Shown here: positions 50,040-60,999 of the stretch, piece by piece
How the letters are laid out: every line of letters starts with the position of its first letter
Numbering within the stretch: position 1 is the first letter of the stretch
Origin: Rhynochetos jubatus
Lineage: Eukaryota; Chordata; Aves; Eurypygiformes; Rhynochetidae
Length of the DNA stretch: 64,000 bases
Direction: 5' to 3'
NCBI GenBank assembly: GCA_027574665.1
Contig: CM050673.1
Location: 7,363,420-7,427,419, forward strand
Translations under genes and position numbers: made by a program
Notes under the pieces: model-generated
The model's input: only the letters and a program-made list of their open reading frames with translations
Database searches by the model: none
Told to the model about the DNA's origin: nothing

Positions 50040-53000
50040 ATGCTGTGGTAGAATACGCGGAACAAAAATGGGGAATTAATCTAAATTCTCACTTGTGAAA
50101 AGAGTGAACCATAGTGACCGTAGAAGGCAAAAGACCAGGGATGTGGTGGTGGAGACGGCTGTCCCCCGGCACAGTGACGGGCAGTGGGTCTAACCCACCC
50201 TTTACTGTGAGATTTCTTACATCCCGGAGATAATTCCCCTGGGGGTTTAGTCCCCCATCTGTGGCTTGTACTCCTCTGGTCATGCAAACACAAGAAGTCA
50301 ACTTGCTCGCAGCCTGCGAGGATTGGGCCTGTCAGATGTTGGAATTCCTCTGTGCCTGGATGTTACGCAGACTCGATGCGGGCTGAAAGGTATGAAGTAC
50401 CTCGCTGAAGTTAGTTTTCAATTAATTACCTTAATTGCTGTCCGTGCTGCCTCCAGTTGTGGCAATCAGAGCTAAAGAGACAACTGGAAAAGGACTATCC
50501 ATGGGCAATATATCCAGTTCCCTGGATGGACTGGGACGTGATCCCTCAGGTCTTTGCTGTTACTAAGATTGTGCTGAGCACAGAATAAGGAGAAAAGCGT
50601 TCTGCATTTCTTAGCTGGGTTTGTCAGAGCAGTAGCGGGTATTGGCGCAGCCTGGCGAGCCATGGGAGCGCGATCTCCGAAGCCAGGCGAGCCATAGCCA
50701 GGGGAGTGCTTGGAGAACTGGCTCCAACAGCACAAGTGCCTTTCTCCAGCAAATGAGAGGATATTCCGCTCTCCAGGGGATGGAGGCTTCTGTTCCCTAC
50801 AGGGTGGAATTCCCAAGCAACTCTTACTCACAAGTAACCTGTGGCTCAAGCATGTCCATATTTACAGGAGCAGTTGTGATAAATCCTCGTTGGTGGTGAG
50901 GGTGACACCTGACAGGGAGCCCTGAGAGCAGCCCTCACCCCTGGGCAGAAGGGCAGAGAACGCCTACACTCGCACGCTCGGCCACCTCTCACTGGTGGGA
51001 AGGCATGCTGCGTATAGTTAGCTGGCTCTGTCACCCTGTAGGAGGGTGTCCCCAAGCACATACAGATGCGCTCAGCTTCTCACCAGTGTGCTAAGACTCT
51101 CCGCTCTCCAGTGAGATAATTTATTTCTTTGCTTAGATCAGAAACGATATAAAGACGCCTACCCAAGGCTGGCAGCATCCTAGAATATTCATTATTCGTA
51201 TGCTGCAGTGAATTAATTTGCTCAAGGACAGAGCCGGCGTCTGCCAGAGCTCGGGTCCCTAGCTAAGGCTGCAGTGCCTGCAGTACCAGTCCATCCTCCT
51301 GCTAGAAACACATCCCCCGTGCTCCACACACAGCCTGGGCTCACAGTAGTGAAAATGATGAGCAAAAAGGAGGCCAGGGAGTAAATCTGCCTTTCATCCA
51401 TCATTCTGAGGAATAGAGTTGAAGACAGGGTGTGGCCGTACGAGCCAACAGAAATTAATATGATGTCTGGATTGCTCGGAGCTTGGCTTCTGCTGGGTAG
51501 GATTTCAGAAGTTCCCTAATAGCAATGTACAGAGAGCAGGGCTCTGGGCTGAGGGCGCCTTTGTTTCCCTGTCAGAGTCTTAGGTTTGGGAGACATTGCA
51601 CATAGTGGACATTTCTCTGTGGCGGGGGGAAAGGAACACCTACACCTCCTTCCTTCAGCAGGTACCTAAAGGAAGAAGGAATAGGTCTTGCTCCACAAAA
51701 CACACTGGTTTGCATCATCGATCACCCTTTTGCACATGTCCTGGCTGAAAGGTCCACAGGCTGCTGAATCCCGTTTCACCCGGGCAGGTCAGCAACATCA
51801 TCCAGTTCTTCCAAAGTACCCACACGTGGGATACAATTACATTCTTTGGAGCTTTACTGGGCTCCTGCCAGTTTCACTGGCATGTGGAAGATGGGGCTGA
51901 TGATCCAAAAGCCAGTCCTGACTAACCAGACGGCGTTTTGGACCAGTTAGGTGTTTCTCTGTGCGCGGGCAGGATAGCTGCAGCTGGGTTTGCTGCGGGC
52001 GGTTTCACTCCAAGCACTGTGGTATCGCTCAGCTCCTTACACCGCGTCAAAGCTCAGGGGCTCAGCACCGAGACCTTGGCCGGAGGCGAGAGTGCGTGCT
52101 GGCTGGCGATAGGGCTCTCAGCTTTCTCTAGCCGTGAGCCACCACCTTGTCCTGACACATCCATCAGTACCGGCTTTTTTTCCCACGAAACTGATTCCTT
52201 TACCTCGGCTGGTGGTGTTATTTGTACCCCTGGAGCCTCAGGGCACAGCCTTGGGGCAGGACGCTGCTAGGAAAGGGCTGTGCAAGTCTAAGATGTCCCG
52301 AGGGCCCGAAAGGCTTGCACAGATGGGGGAGAACGAAGGGAGGGAGGCTGTTGGCCGGCGTGCTCAGCAGCGCTCGCAGCACAACGCCAACGCCGAGAAG
52401 TCTGGAGGGCAGCGCGGAAGCGCAGAGACACGAAGGCGGGCGCAGAGGCAGTGAGTGTGAATCTTGGCACGTAGCGAGGGGCAGCTGAGGGGAGGCTGTT
52501 GCATCCCCAGGTGATGTCGTGGGCAGTGGAGCTGGGCGCTGTGGGAACTGCGACTGTCCCTCTGCGCAGCCGATCTCCAGCCTGTCTCTTCCGCGCTCTG
52601 CTCGTATCGAAGCTGATAATGTTTCCTTGTGTCAACTACAAGAAGGGTGTGTCTGATTTGACAGAACTTTGCTTTAATAAGCATTGCTTCAGTGATGTTT
52701 GTGCAAGCACACCGAACACGATTTTATCTTGTCACTTGTAATTACCATTAATAATTTGCATAATAGCCATTAGGCATCACTTATTAGACGCTTCTTTGAT
52801 GTGATACTGAGCCGGCTCCAGACCTTGTGCTCCCATCCTTCAGATGCAGACCATGGCTTTTTTCTGGCTAATGACTCACTGCTTTATACCACCGTGTTTA
52901 GCGAAATTCCTGTAAGGCAAGCGAAATAATTATCACAATGAGTGTGGTAACAGCATGATCCTACATCTTAAATACACCCCAGAGACAAGGTGATTACTCC

Positions 53001-55950
53001 GTTTCAGTTTCCTTCTTGCTGACTGCTCACATCTTCAGACAACCTCTGCACGTTTGCTAGCCATGAAGGAGTTCAGCGCAACATGGAGGCGGACAGAACC
53101 AGATTTCTTCCTGCTGAGGCTCATCATCTTCCCTGGTTCGTTTTGGGAAGGGTTTGACTCCCTTTTTGGGAATGCCAGGCTCCCCAGCATGTGCCGCTCT
53201 GGAAGCACTGCCGGTTACCGTGGCAAGGAGGAGTCCAAGAGAGTTTGTACTGGGGCAGGTGGGAACACCGATGGGTGACCAACACTGCTGCGGTGTCACT
53301 GCTGCGTGGGCAGCGTGGGGTGCAGGTCAGGAGGGAGAACAAGGCTTCAGCCTGCGGAACTGGAGTATTGAGGGGCTTCCTGCGCTCAGATACCACTCAG
53401 GGGGACAAAGAGACAGGCAGCCAAGGCTGTGGGCCAGCAGAGCCTCCCCAGGGTGTCTTCTTTTGTCTTTATTTCATACTTACACTAAAAATTCTTTTAA
53501 TTCCAATAAACTTTCAATATGTGGCTCATACTGGCAGTTTCAATGATATTATTCAGTATAATTAAATTATTGAGCTGAGAAATGTCCTGCTTGATTAAAG
53601 CGGTACTTCACTCATCTGTGTAATTCTTTTTCAATGTTACACAAGCCAGTAAACAAAAATACAAACCCCAAGGAGAGCTGCTGTGGGTGGGGGTGAGACT
53701 GTACCTGTCTGCGTATTTTATAAAGGAGACTTTTATGGAGAAATTACAGTTTATACATCACACCAGAATAGGGGCTGCTATTAAAGCAGCACAGTGCCTG
53801 TAATCAGGCGTAATTGCTTGTGCAGCGCAGTCCTTAACTCAGGGCTGATTTCCAGCATCGGCAATTTGCAAAACTAGTTCTTTTCTCTGTTTCTTCACTG
53901 ATGTCTTAAACCTCTGGCGTGTTCGCTCCTCAGGGATTTCTTCTGACGGTGTTGTAATTCATGTCTGTCGGAGACCATCTCTGCTAGAGCAATCCCAGCG
54001 CGTTACATCTGCAGCCACGGTCGCGGTGCTGATAGCTCCTGTGGACCAGCCTGAGCTGGTGGAACTCCCTCTCTTCTCCCCAGGGCACCCACCCTTGCTC
54101 TTTGTATCCTTAGATTCCTCTCCCAGGCTCATACCTCCAGCCTAAGGCTCTGTCTGTCTTTGAGATACCCATTCATTCTTGCTTTACAAGATTTGCACAC
54201 TGGAAACTAGAAGACCGAGCTCCTGCAAGCTGCAGCACCTCTGTGCTGGTTGAGCGGCTGAGGATGCAGAATGTGACCGAGGCCTGTCTGCAGAAGACTA
54301 CAGTCACCGTCACTTCTTGTCCCTCTGCATTTCATTTATCCTCTCCTCCCCGTCTCTTCCTTCGCTGTTTCACAGCCATCATTGTCCATCACTGTTTGTG
54401 TCCAGGTTATAAACTCACTGGGCAGGGAAGGCATCGCTTTATTCCTGCATTGCATCTAGTGCCGTGACCTTCGAGGTGCTGTGTAAACGTCGAGACAGGT
54501 TAAATAATCCAAAATGCAATGTATAATTAGTGTTGCAGGGATGGGAGATACAGAACTTGGTAGAGAAAGTGTTTAACAGGAGCCTTGTCCAGCCGCTCGT
54601 TAGAGCAATTACCCCCCAGGGCTAACAAGCGGCCATCCCGCTGGAGCCAGGCCCGGGAGCGCTTTGCCCCTGGCCCTCTGAACTGGAGGCTGTAAAGACA
54701 TGACGTGCGACTTGGAGCACGCGAGGTGACACGTGAGCAGACAAGGCTTTCCGCAGAGCCAAGGCCCAGAGCAAGACCCAAAGTCCCCATCCTTGCCGTG
54801 ATTTTTGCCAAGAGCTCTGTGTGGACAAGCTTTGGCTTTTCCCGTGTTGTCAGCCAGAGACCTCTGAGCTGCTTCTTTGGACATGGACACTCATTCAGAC
54901 TCGTTGGACCCCCTGAGGTATTCCTGTGTGAAGCCTTTGCGGCAGGGTGGCCGTCAAACCCCATCCGAAATGACGACGGAAACAGGCTAACGGAGCCCAG
55001 GACCAGGGCAAGGACTGGACGCGCCGTTCACGGCCCGCCGCGGTCGCTGGCGGCTGCTGCCAGGGGAAGGGCACAGGCTGGCTCTGGAGGCTTTGCCTGC
55101 ACAAGCAGCAAAACGCAGTTGTGCTCCTGAAGGTGTTTCTAATTCCTTTCTCTGCAGCATCGGCTTTTCCTGGCTGTTTATTGTATCTTACTTTTAAAAC
55201 AATTCTCTCCCACATATTACTTTGTCTCACACTTTTATCTTCCCACATGTCCCCGGCTGGTTCTTCCTGTTTGCCTTTTTTTTATATCCATTTGGAGGTT
55301 CTTTATTTAGCATTTTCTTTGGGAATTGTTTTCCTCCCCCAGAAGGGTGTGTCACGTCCAGCAGAGCCTCGCTTGCAAAATTAATACTTGAGTAGGATTT
55401 GGGAAAACTTGTTGTTCTTGATTTTATCCTGTTTCTGCACACTCAGAACAGCTCAGAGGTGTTGTGCATTACATTATATTATGTTGTATTATGTTATATT
55501 AGCACACACCTACTTTAATGAAAACTCAGTTTTCGCTCAGAAGTCTCGTTCAGTAGAAGATCGTCGGTCAAAGTGCCCTGAAACTCCTTCCCTGCGCTCT
55601 CCAGCCCCCCTGAGTGTTTCTTTCTTCATCACCCTCTGCTTCGTGCCTTAGCTTGTGCTTCCTCCTCTGGCAGAAACGTCCCTTTCCACAGCATCAGCCG
55701 GTCCCTCTGCCCCATCCTCCCACAGCCGCCCCTCCAGCGCCGCCCTGCAGTCGCCGAACTCAGCAGCAGCGGTGGGGCCGAGGGGGGCGGTGCGTGTTTC
55801 TCTTTTTGCCCCGTAAGGATCGCTTTGTGGAGATAGATCAGAGAGATTTCTAACCAAAGGTGTGTCAGAAGCATAACTGTCCGCATGACAATTTTTTTAA
55901 TACTTGTATATTCATTTTCTTGTATAAATTATTTCTCAGGTTCAAGGCTG
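50040..55950. other. Spacer between genes E and F
   Basis: About 6 kb. GC-rich with scattered CpG at 52280-52600 and 54600-55110. A short AT-rich run of TATTATGTTATATT-like units at 55472-55502. No gene, RNA or recognised repeat was found. Open frames of up to 145 codons lack domains. Confidence 0.55.
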
Positions 55951-55954
55951 TGTC

Positions 55955-56260
55955 AGTGGTAGCAAAGTTTTATTAGAGAGCAGCTTTGGTAGTTGTTAGA
56001 CAACTGATGGCAAAACAGATTAGCCCAAGTGAAGAGCAGTGATTGGATCAGCACAGCGGCAGAGGATGGAGAGAGCAGGCAGCGTGGTGGCAGGCAGGCA
56101 GCCCTTCCGCAAGGTCCCTTCCGGCTGGTGCCAGAAGCAGAACTGAGAACTGACAGGATATTTTTGCCTTGTTTTTCCCAAATGGTTTGTTCTTCCAGAG
56201 ACCTCCTCGGGGGATGCGCACTGGGGCTGGCAGGGACGCTCTCGGGTCTGCAGCGACCTG
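55955..56260 (-). other. Probable last, non-coding exon of gene F
   Basis: The acceptor TTTCCTGCTCCTCCCCAG(CAG) on the minus strand precedes GTCGCTGCAGACCC, which aligns loosely with the last coding exon of E (TGCCTTGCAGAAGG). In the frame that D and E use it has no early stop. With the exon 7 chosen here it is 3' UTR. Confidence 0.45.
55969..55974 (-). terminator. Poly(A) signal of gene F
   Basis: AATAAA on the minus strand, followed by ACTTTGCTACCACTGACAC, a looser copy of the shared 3' signature. It places the end of the F transcript here although the predicted stop lies at 56783, which implies one more intron and a mostly non-coding last exon. Confidence 0.75.
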
Positions 56261-56782
56261 CTGGGGAGGAGCAGGAAACGTTACTTTGTCGGGGGCTTCC
56301 TCCACGTACCTTTTGGCTTTCTCTTACACCCCCTTGCCCTCGTGCTCACCTTTCTTTTCCCTCTTCTCCCTAGCTCACTTGACTTTATATTCTTGGTGAA
56401 AGACTCATGACTGACTTTGATTCCCCCTGCCAGTTCCTCATTTTCCTGTTGTGCTGAAGGTCTTATTTAAATACATTTACTACTAGTAACCCCCCAGCAT
56501 CAAAAATATTTTCTATGCATCAGTTTATAAATGTCCCGTAGCTGCATCCCTCCCCCCTGCTTTCTACCACAGCCCGACCAGTCCCCATCCTCTACCACCG
56601 ACAGCCACAGCCACGATCCTGCGTCTGACTCACTGCACTGCTGCGAAATGTCTCCAGCTCCTCTTCACCACCCAGAAAAGCCCAGAGACCCCTCGTTCTC
56701 CTCTCCCCTCAGTACACAGCAGGACCACAGAAGCACCTCCTGGGGGACACCTCACCTGATATCCTCACCGGCGCGCGCAGGC

Positions 56783-59700
56783 TTAGGGCAGGCATGGCTG
56801 ACACAGGCTGGCTTTAAGCCCACTGCTTCTTCCAGCTGATGCCGCCGGGACTCCTCTTCCCACTGTCCCTCTGTGGAAGGGAGACAGCTCTGGTAACCAA
56901 AGCCCCGACATTCCCACCCTGGCGATCTGCCCGGGGCCTGGCGCTACCCAGCATGGCTTTAGCTGTGTCTCTGCAGTCACCGCTGGCCATTCCCCTTTGA
57001 ACCATGAGGGTCACTAAAAGCAACATTTAGCACACCCTCCATCCTGTCTGCCTGTTGACAGCCATTGCCTTTCCGTCCCGACACACCCCGCATTACCCGA
57101 GGCTCCCGGACAAGCTCCGACAGTCTCGTTCATCCATTGTAGCCGGCATGTGCGACACGAGCTGATTATTCCTGTAAGTAGGAATTAGGAACCAAGGACC
57201 AGTGAGCCCAGGAGAGCCCACCGCAGGGCACCGCCACCCACATACCTCGTTTTCCACACTAATGGAGCCGGTGGGTGCTCAGGCCGATTGTGTGCATGCA
57301 GCCTTTTATGAGATTAACAGCATGCCTGGCTGTTTCAAAATCTGAGGCAATGGAAGGCTGGGAAGAGCCAACTGCTTTGCATACAAATTAAATTTCCGAA
57401 AACTTTAATTAAAATTGTTCTGAGAAACTGCAAATGTTTAGATAATTTATTGGTTCGGTTAATTTAACTGCCAGTCCTTAATCCTGTCTACCTGTGGCAA
57501 GGCAAATAAAACTCAGCTCAATGACAGTGTTCATAAAAGCTCTTGCCCAGCGCATAGCGAAAACCACCCTCCAACGAGCTGCGATGCTGCTCCTTGCCTG
57601 GGTGGCTGGGCCAGCTCCGGGGACTCTCCCGGCTGCCACGACTGGCCTGGGAGCAGGGAATGGTCTCTGGCTTGCACTCTGGACATTTATCAGAGCCAAA
57701 TCCTCAAACACCTCGTGGTTTGCTAATGGGCTCATTCTGGTAACAGCTCGGTGCTGGTTCCTCACCACAATGGTGCTTGTATACGAATTTTCCTACCCCT
57801 GTAAGTCAAAGCGTAGCGGTTTTACTGTGCGCGGGTTTGTCTGCGCTCAGCGTACATGATGTCCTGCTGTCCGCCCTCCAGCAGGCAGTGGTAGGTCTGA
57901 ATCTCCTGCTCCAAGTGACATTTGACATCCAGGAGAGTCTTGTATTCCTGGTTCTGGCACTCCATTTCTGCTCGTATCTCAGCCAGCCGCTGCTCCACGC
58001 AGGAGATCTGGCTCTGTAGCTCAGCCAGGTATTTGTTGTAGCGACATTCGGTTTCCGCTAAGGAGGATTCCAGGTTTTCTTTCTGAGAATGGAAACAACA
58101 CAAAGGTACCTGGGATGCTGCAAGCTTAGCCCGGCTGTTAGATGTACGACTCTGGTCCTGCAGCTTCCTAAGGAGAGCTGAGAATCGTAGTGGCATCACC
58201 TACCATGGTGAGCTGGGCTTGTACATTGATTTCCAAGGCCTGCAGCTGACGTCGCAGCTCAGTGACCTGTTTGTTGCTTGACTCAATCTCCTGGCTGCTT
58301 GTGATGACCTCCAGATTCACCTCCTCCATCTGCGAAGGTAGAAAAGAGCAGCCTTTTCCCACCTCGCACACATCTCGTCGGGGCATGGGCCTCCCCACGC
58401 TGTTTGCGCACACCCTGCGGTGCCCCTGAGTGTTCCAGCTCTAACACCCCAAGTTATTCCCTGGTGACCCTGTAACACCATGCCGTGGCCCCTCTGCCAT
58501 GAACAGGAGAGCGCTCAAAGTGGGCAGGACAATCAGATGCTGATCACATCCATGACAGGGTTGCGCATACTAAGACATCACCAATAAGTGTTCTTAACCC
58601 CTCATTTCTCCCTTTTCGCCCAACAGACAGAGTAGGGTTCGGCTCGGCTCTGCATGTGCATCGTACCTTGCAGGCATACCACTGCTCGGTCTCTTTGCGG
58701 TTGCGCTCCATCAGCATTTCGTACTGGCACCTCAGATCCTCCAGGATCTTCCTCAGGTCTGGGCCGGGGCAGGCATTGACCTCCACGCTCACATCTCCCG
58801 TCGCCTGTTTCCTCAGACAGTTCATTTCCTGCAGAGAACACGCAAATATCATCAGTATTCACACTCAGGCGGCTTCCCTTCTTTCTCCTTGTTTCTCTAA
58901 GGGTAAGGGGCTCTCTAACCTCCTCGTGGTTTGTCTTGAGGCAACACATCTCTTCAGTCAAAGCCTCACACTGTAGCTGCAGGTCGGTCTTGCAGCTGGC
59001 CAGCTGATCCAGGACGGGCCGTAAGTTGCAAATGTCTGCATCCACATTTTGCCGGAGACCGCATTCAGTCTCGTACCTTAGGCCACAGGCGACAGAGAAA
59101 GGTCATAGAATCACAGAATCATGGGATGGTTTGGGTTGAACGGACCTCAAAGACCCCCCAGTCCCACCCCCTGCCATGGGCAGGGACACCCTCCACTAGC
59201 CCAGGGTGCTCCCAGCCTCATCCAGCCTGGCCTTGGACACTTCCAGGGATGGGGCAGCCACAGCTTCACTGGGCAACTGGTCAGCAGGGTTAGGATCCCC
59301 CATCACCACCGCTCACCAGGCCTTCCCAGGCAGTGTGAACCCCTCGGCCCAGCACAGGACCATACTCACTTCACTCTGAAGTCATCAGCCGTCATCCTGT
59401 TGTTATCGATGTTTAGAAGGATTTTGTTAGTCTCCATGGCTGCACAGAGGATCTGGAAAACGCAGGAGAGAGATCTGTGCCTTCCTCTGGCTACAGGAGG
59501 CCCTGGAGGAAACACCCACCTGGGGTAACGCAACCCCCTGATCTTACAATGATTCCACATCTTGGGTTATTCATCAGTTAGATGGCACTGCAGTGGGGAA
59601 ACCCGCCTGCCGGCTTGGCAGAGCAGCCTGTGCCAAACCTTGGTTCTCTGTAAACGCGGTGTCCTCCCTCAAACCACCCGTTTCATATAAATTCTTGCTT

Positions 59701-60563
59701 CCAGGGCACCTCCGAGACGCAGCTATAGCCACAGCTGTAGGCACAGCTGTAGACACAGCTATAGGCACAGCTGTAGGCACAGCTGTAGGCACAGCTATGG
59801 GCACAGCTGTAGGCACAGCTGTAGGCACGGCTATAGCCACGGCTGTAGGCACGGCTGTAGCCACGGCTGTAGGCACGGCTATAGGCACGGCTGTAGCCAC
59901 GGCTGTAGGCACGGCTGTAGGCACGGCTGTAGGCACAGCTATCACTGCTGCCTTTGGACAGCCGTCTATCCACAGGTCACAGCAAAGGCCAAAGGAATAG
60001 GAGAGCTTTCTTGAGAAACAATGATTTACCTGGTTTTGAAGGTCTTCGATTTCCTTATGAAAGCAGCTGTAGTCCCGGGGTTCGCAGCTGGGCCCTACTT
60101 TGGCATACCACTCCCTGATCTTGCACTCCAGGTCGGCATTGTCCCCCTCCAGCAGTCGCACCTTGTCCAGGTAGGAGGCCAAGCGGTCGTTGAGGTTCTG
60201 CATCGTCGCCTTTTCGTTGTTAGCAAATAAGATGCCATCCCCGCAACCAGCGCTAGCCCTGGGGAGACCCCCACCAATGCCTCGGGGGCAGATGCCTCCA
60301 CCGACGAATCCCAGGGTCGAACAGGCCCTTTGGGTAGCTCCAAAGCTCCCACCGGTAGCACTGCCGACACTCAGCTGTTTCCCGAGTAATCCCTCGCTTA
60401 AACTGCCACCAGAAAAGTTGCCAGCCGCAGCACCGAACTCATAGGCAGCATGTCTTCCCGAGGAGGAGGAGGAGACCTTTATTCCATTACCGGCTGCCGA
60501 GCTGCCCGCGCTGCTCCTGCCTTGGGAACAGGTAGTGACGACCTGCCTGACGGCGCAGCTCAT
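56783..60563 (-). CDS. Gene F: cysteine-rich type I alpha-keratin, tail uncertain
   Basis: Exons 1-6 are secure: 60030-60563, 59370-59452, 58920-59076, 58667-58828, 58204-58329, 57856-58082. The head (about 1-120) starts [18 protein letters not shown]; it is less Gly-rich than in D and E. The rod begins [19 protein letters not shown] and holds about 19 Cys, including sites not in D/E ([29 protein letters not shown]). Exon 7 is my best guess at 56783-56870: a strong acceptor (CTCCCTTCCACAG), phase fits, and the peptide [17 protein letters not shown] then SLCQPCLP-stop partly matches E's GQSSGL region. The stop lies 27 nt before a donor (56756), and a likely last exon begins at 56257 or 56260 and runs to the poly(A) signal near 55969, so the end of the protein differs from D and E. 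An ancestral reading frame there would lack the CRRICD stop. With this exon 7 the protein is about 458 residues. The start at 60563 is 92 bp from the TATA box. Confidence 0.85.
59103..59284 (-). mobile_element. CR1 LINE 3' end fragment in gene F intron 2
   Basis: The + strand starts TCATAGAATCACAGAATCAT and GGGATGGTTTGGGTTGAACG, the reversed CR1 terminus, and runs about 180 bp. It fills most of intron 2 (59077-59369). Confidence 0.9.
59719..59943. repeat. 12-bp minisatellite in gene F intron 1
   Basis: About 19 copies of (A/G)GCTGTAGGCAC(A/G)-type units, with GTAGCC and ATAGGC variants. It lies 87 bp inside intron 1 from the donor at 60029. Because the period is a multiple of three, exon 1 appears to read on through it as (A)VPTAV repeats; this is intron. 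Confidence 0.92.
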
Positions 60564-60654
60564 AGCGAGAGCACGAGGATCCAACTCGGAGCCCGAGGCA
60601 AGCTGCACAGATCTCTGCGGGATCCAGTTGTGATCCCTCTGTCCCCACAGTCCT

Positions 60655-60684
60655 CTATTTATACTGTTCCTTGTGGATGTTGCC
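60655..60684 (-). promoter_or_regulatory. Gene F core promoter
   Basis: Minus-strand TATAAATAG (60655-60663) is 92 bp from the ATG; GGCAACATCCAC (60673-60684) is a diverged copy of the GGTGACACCCAC block. The TTCTTGGCA block is not clear here. Confidence 0.75.
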
Positions 60685-60857
60685 ACCGGAGCAGGGCTGT
60701 TTATTCTTCCTCCTTGTGACCTGGCTAGTACTGTTCTTTTTTTTTTTTCCAGCCGGAAACATTTCCCCAAAGGCGTTTGTCTCCAGAAATCCCACAACAG
60801 AAAGGTGCTTTGGTTAACAGAAGCGTGTTTCAAAACTACATCAAAAATGTTACTTCC

Positions 60858-60864
60858 TGAATCA
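60858..60864 (-). promoter_or_regulatory. AP-1-like site, gene F
   Basis: TGATTCA on the minus strand, 295 bp upstream of the start; flanking CTGAATCATCAGG and TGTGATGACAACTCAACAAC (+ strand) resemble the D and E blocks. Confidence 0.45.
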
Positions 60865-60999
60865 TCAGGTCTGACTTGTGATGACAACTCAACAACAGTG
60901 ACACAAAAAATGATACCCGAGAGCGCCCGGGGAATGAAACATCAGAGCAATTATCCATCCCCGACGTGGGCGAGTCTACCCGGAAAGTGAAAGCTGTGG

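Noticed and set aside
57103-57181. Alternative exon 7 of gene F (acceptor TTCCTACTTACAG, donor GGTAATG)
   Set aside because: Good splice signals, but the peptide is not Gly- or Cys-rich, does not resemble any keratin tail here, and the exit phase differs from D and E. Kept only as a rival.
59719-59943. CRISPR-like regular repeats
   Set aside because: Period of 12 bp with no spacers, in a vertebrate intron; it is a minisatellite.
59574-60887. 437-codon open frame covering gene F exon 1 and the 12-bp repeat
   Set aside because: It begins upstream of the TATA box and runs through a good donor into intronic minisatellite; the repeat period keeps the frame open by chance.
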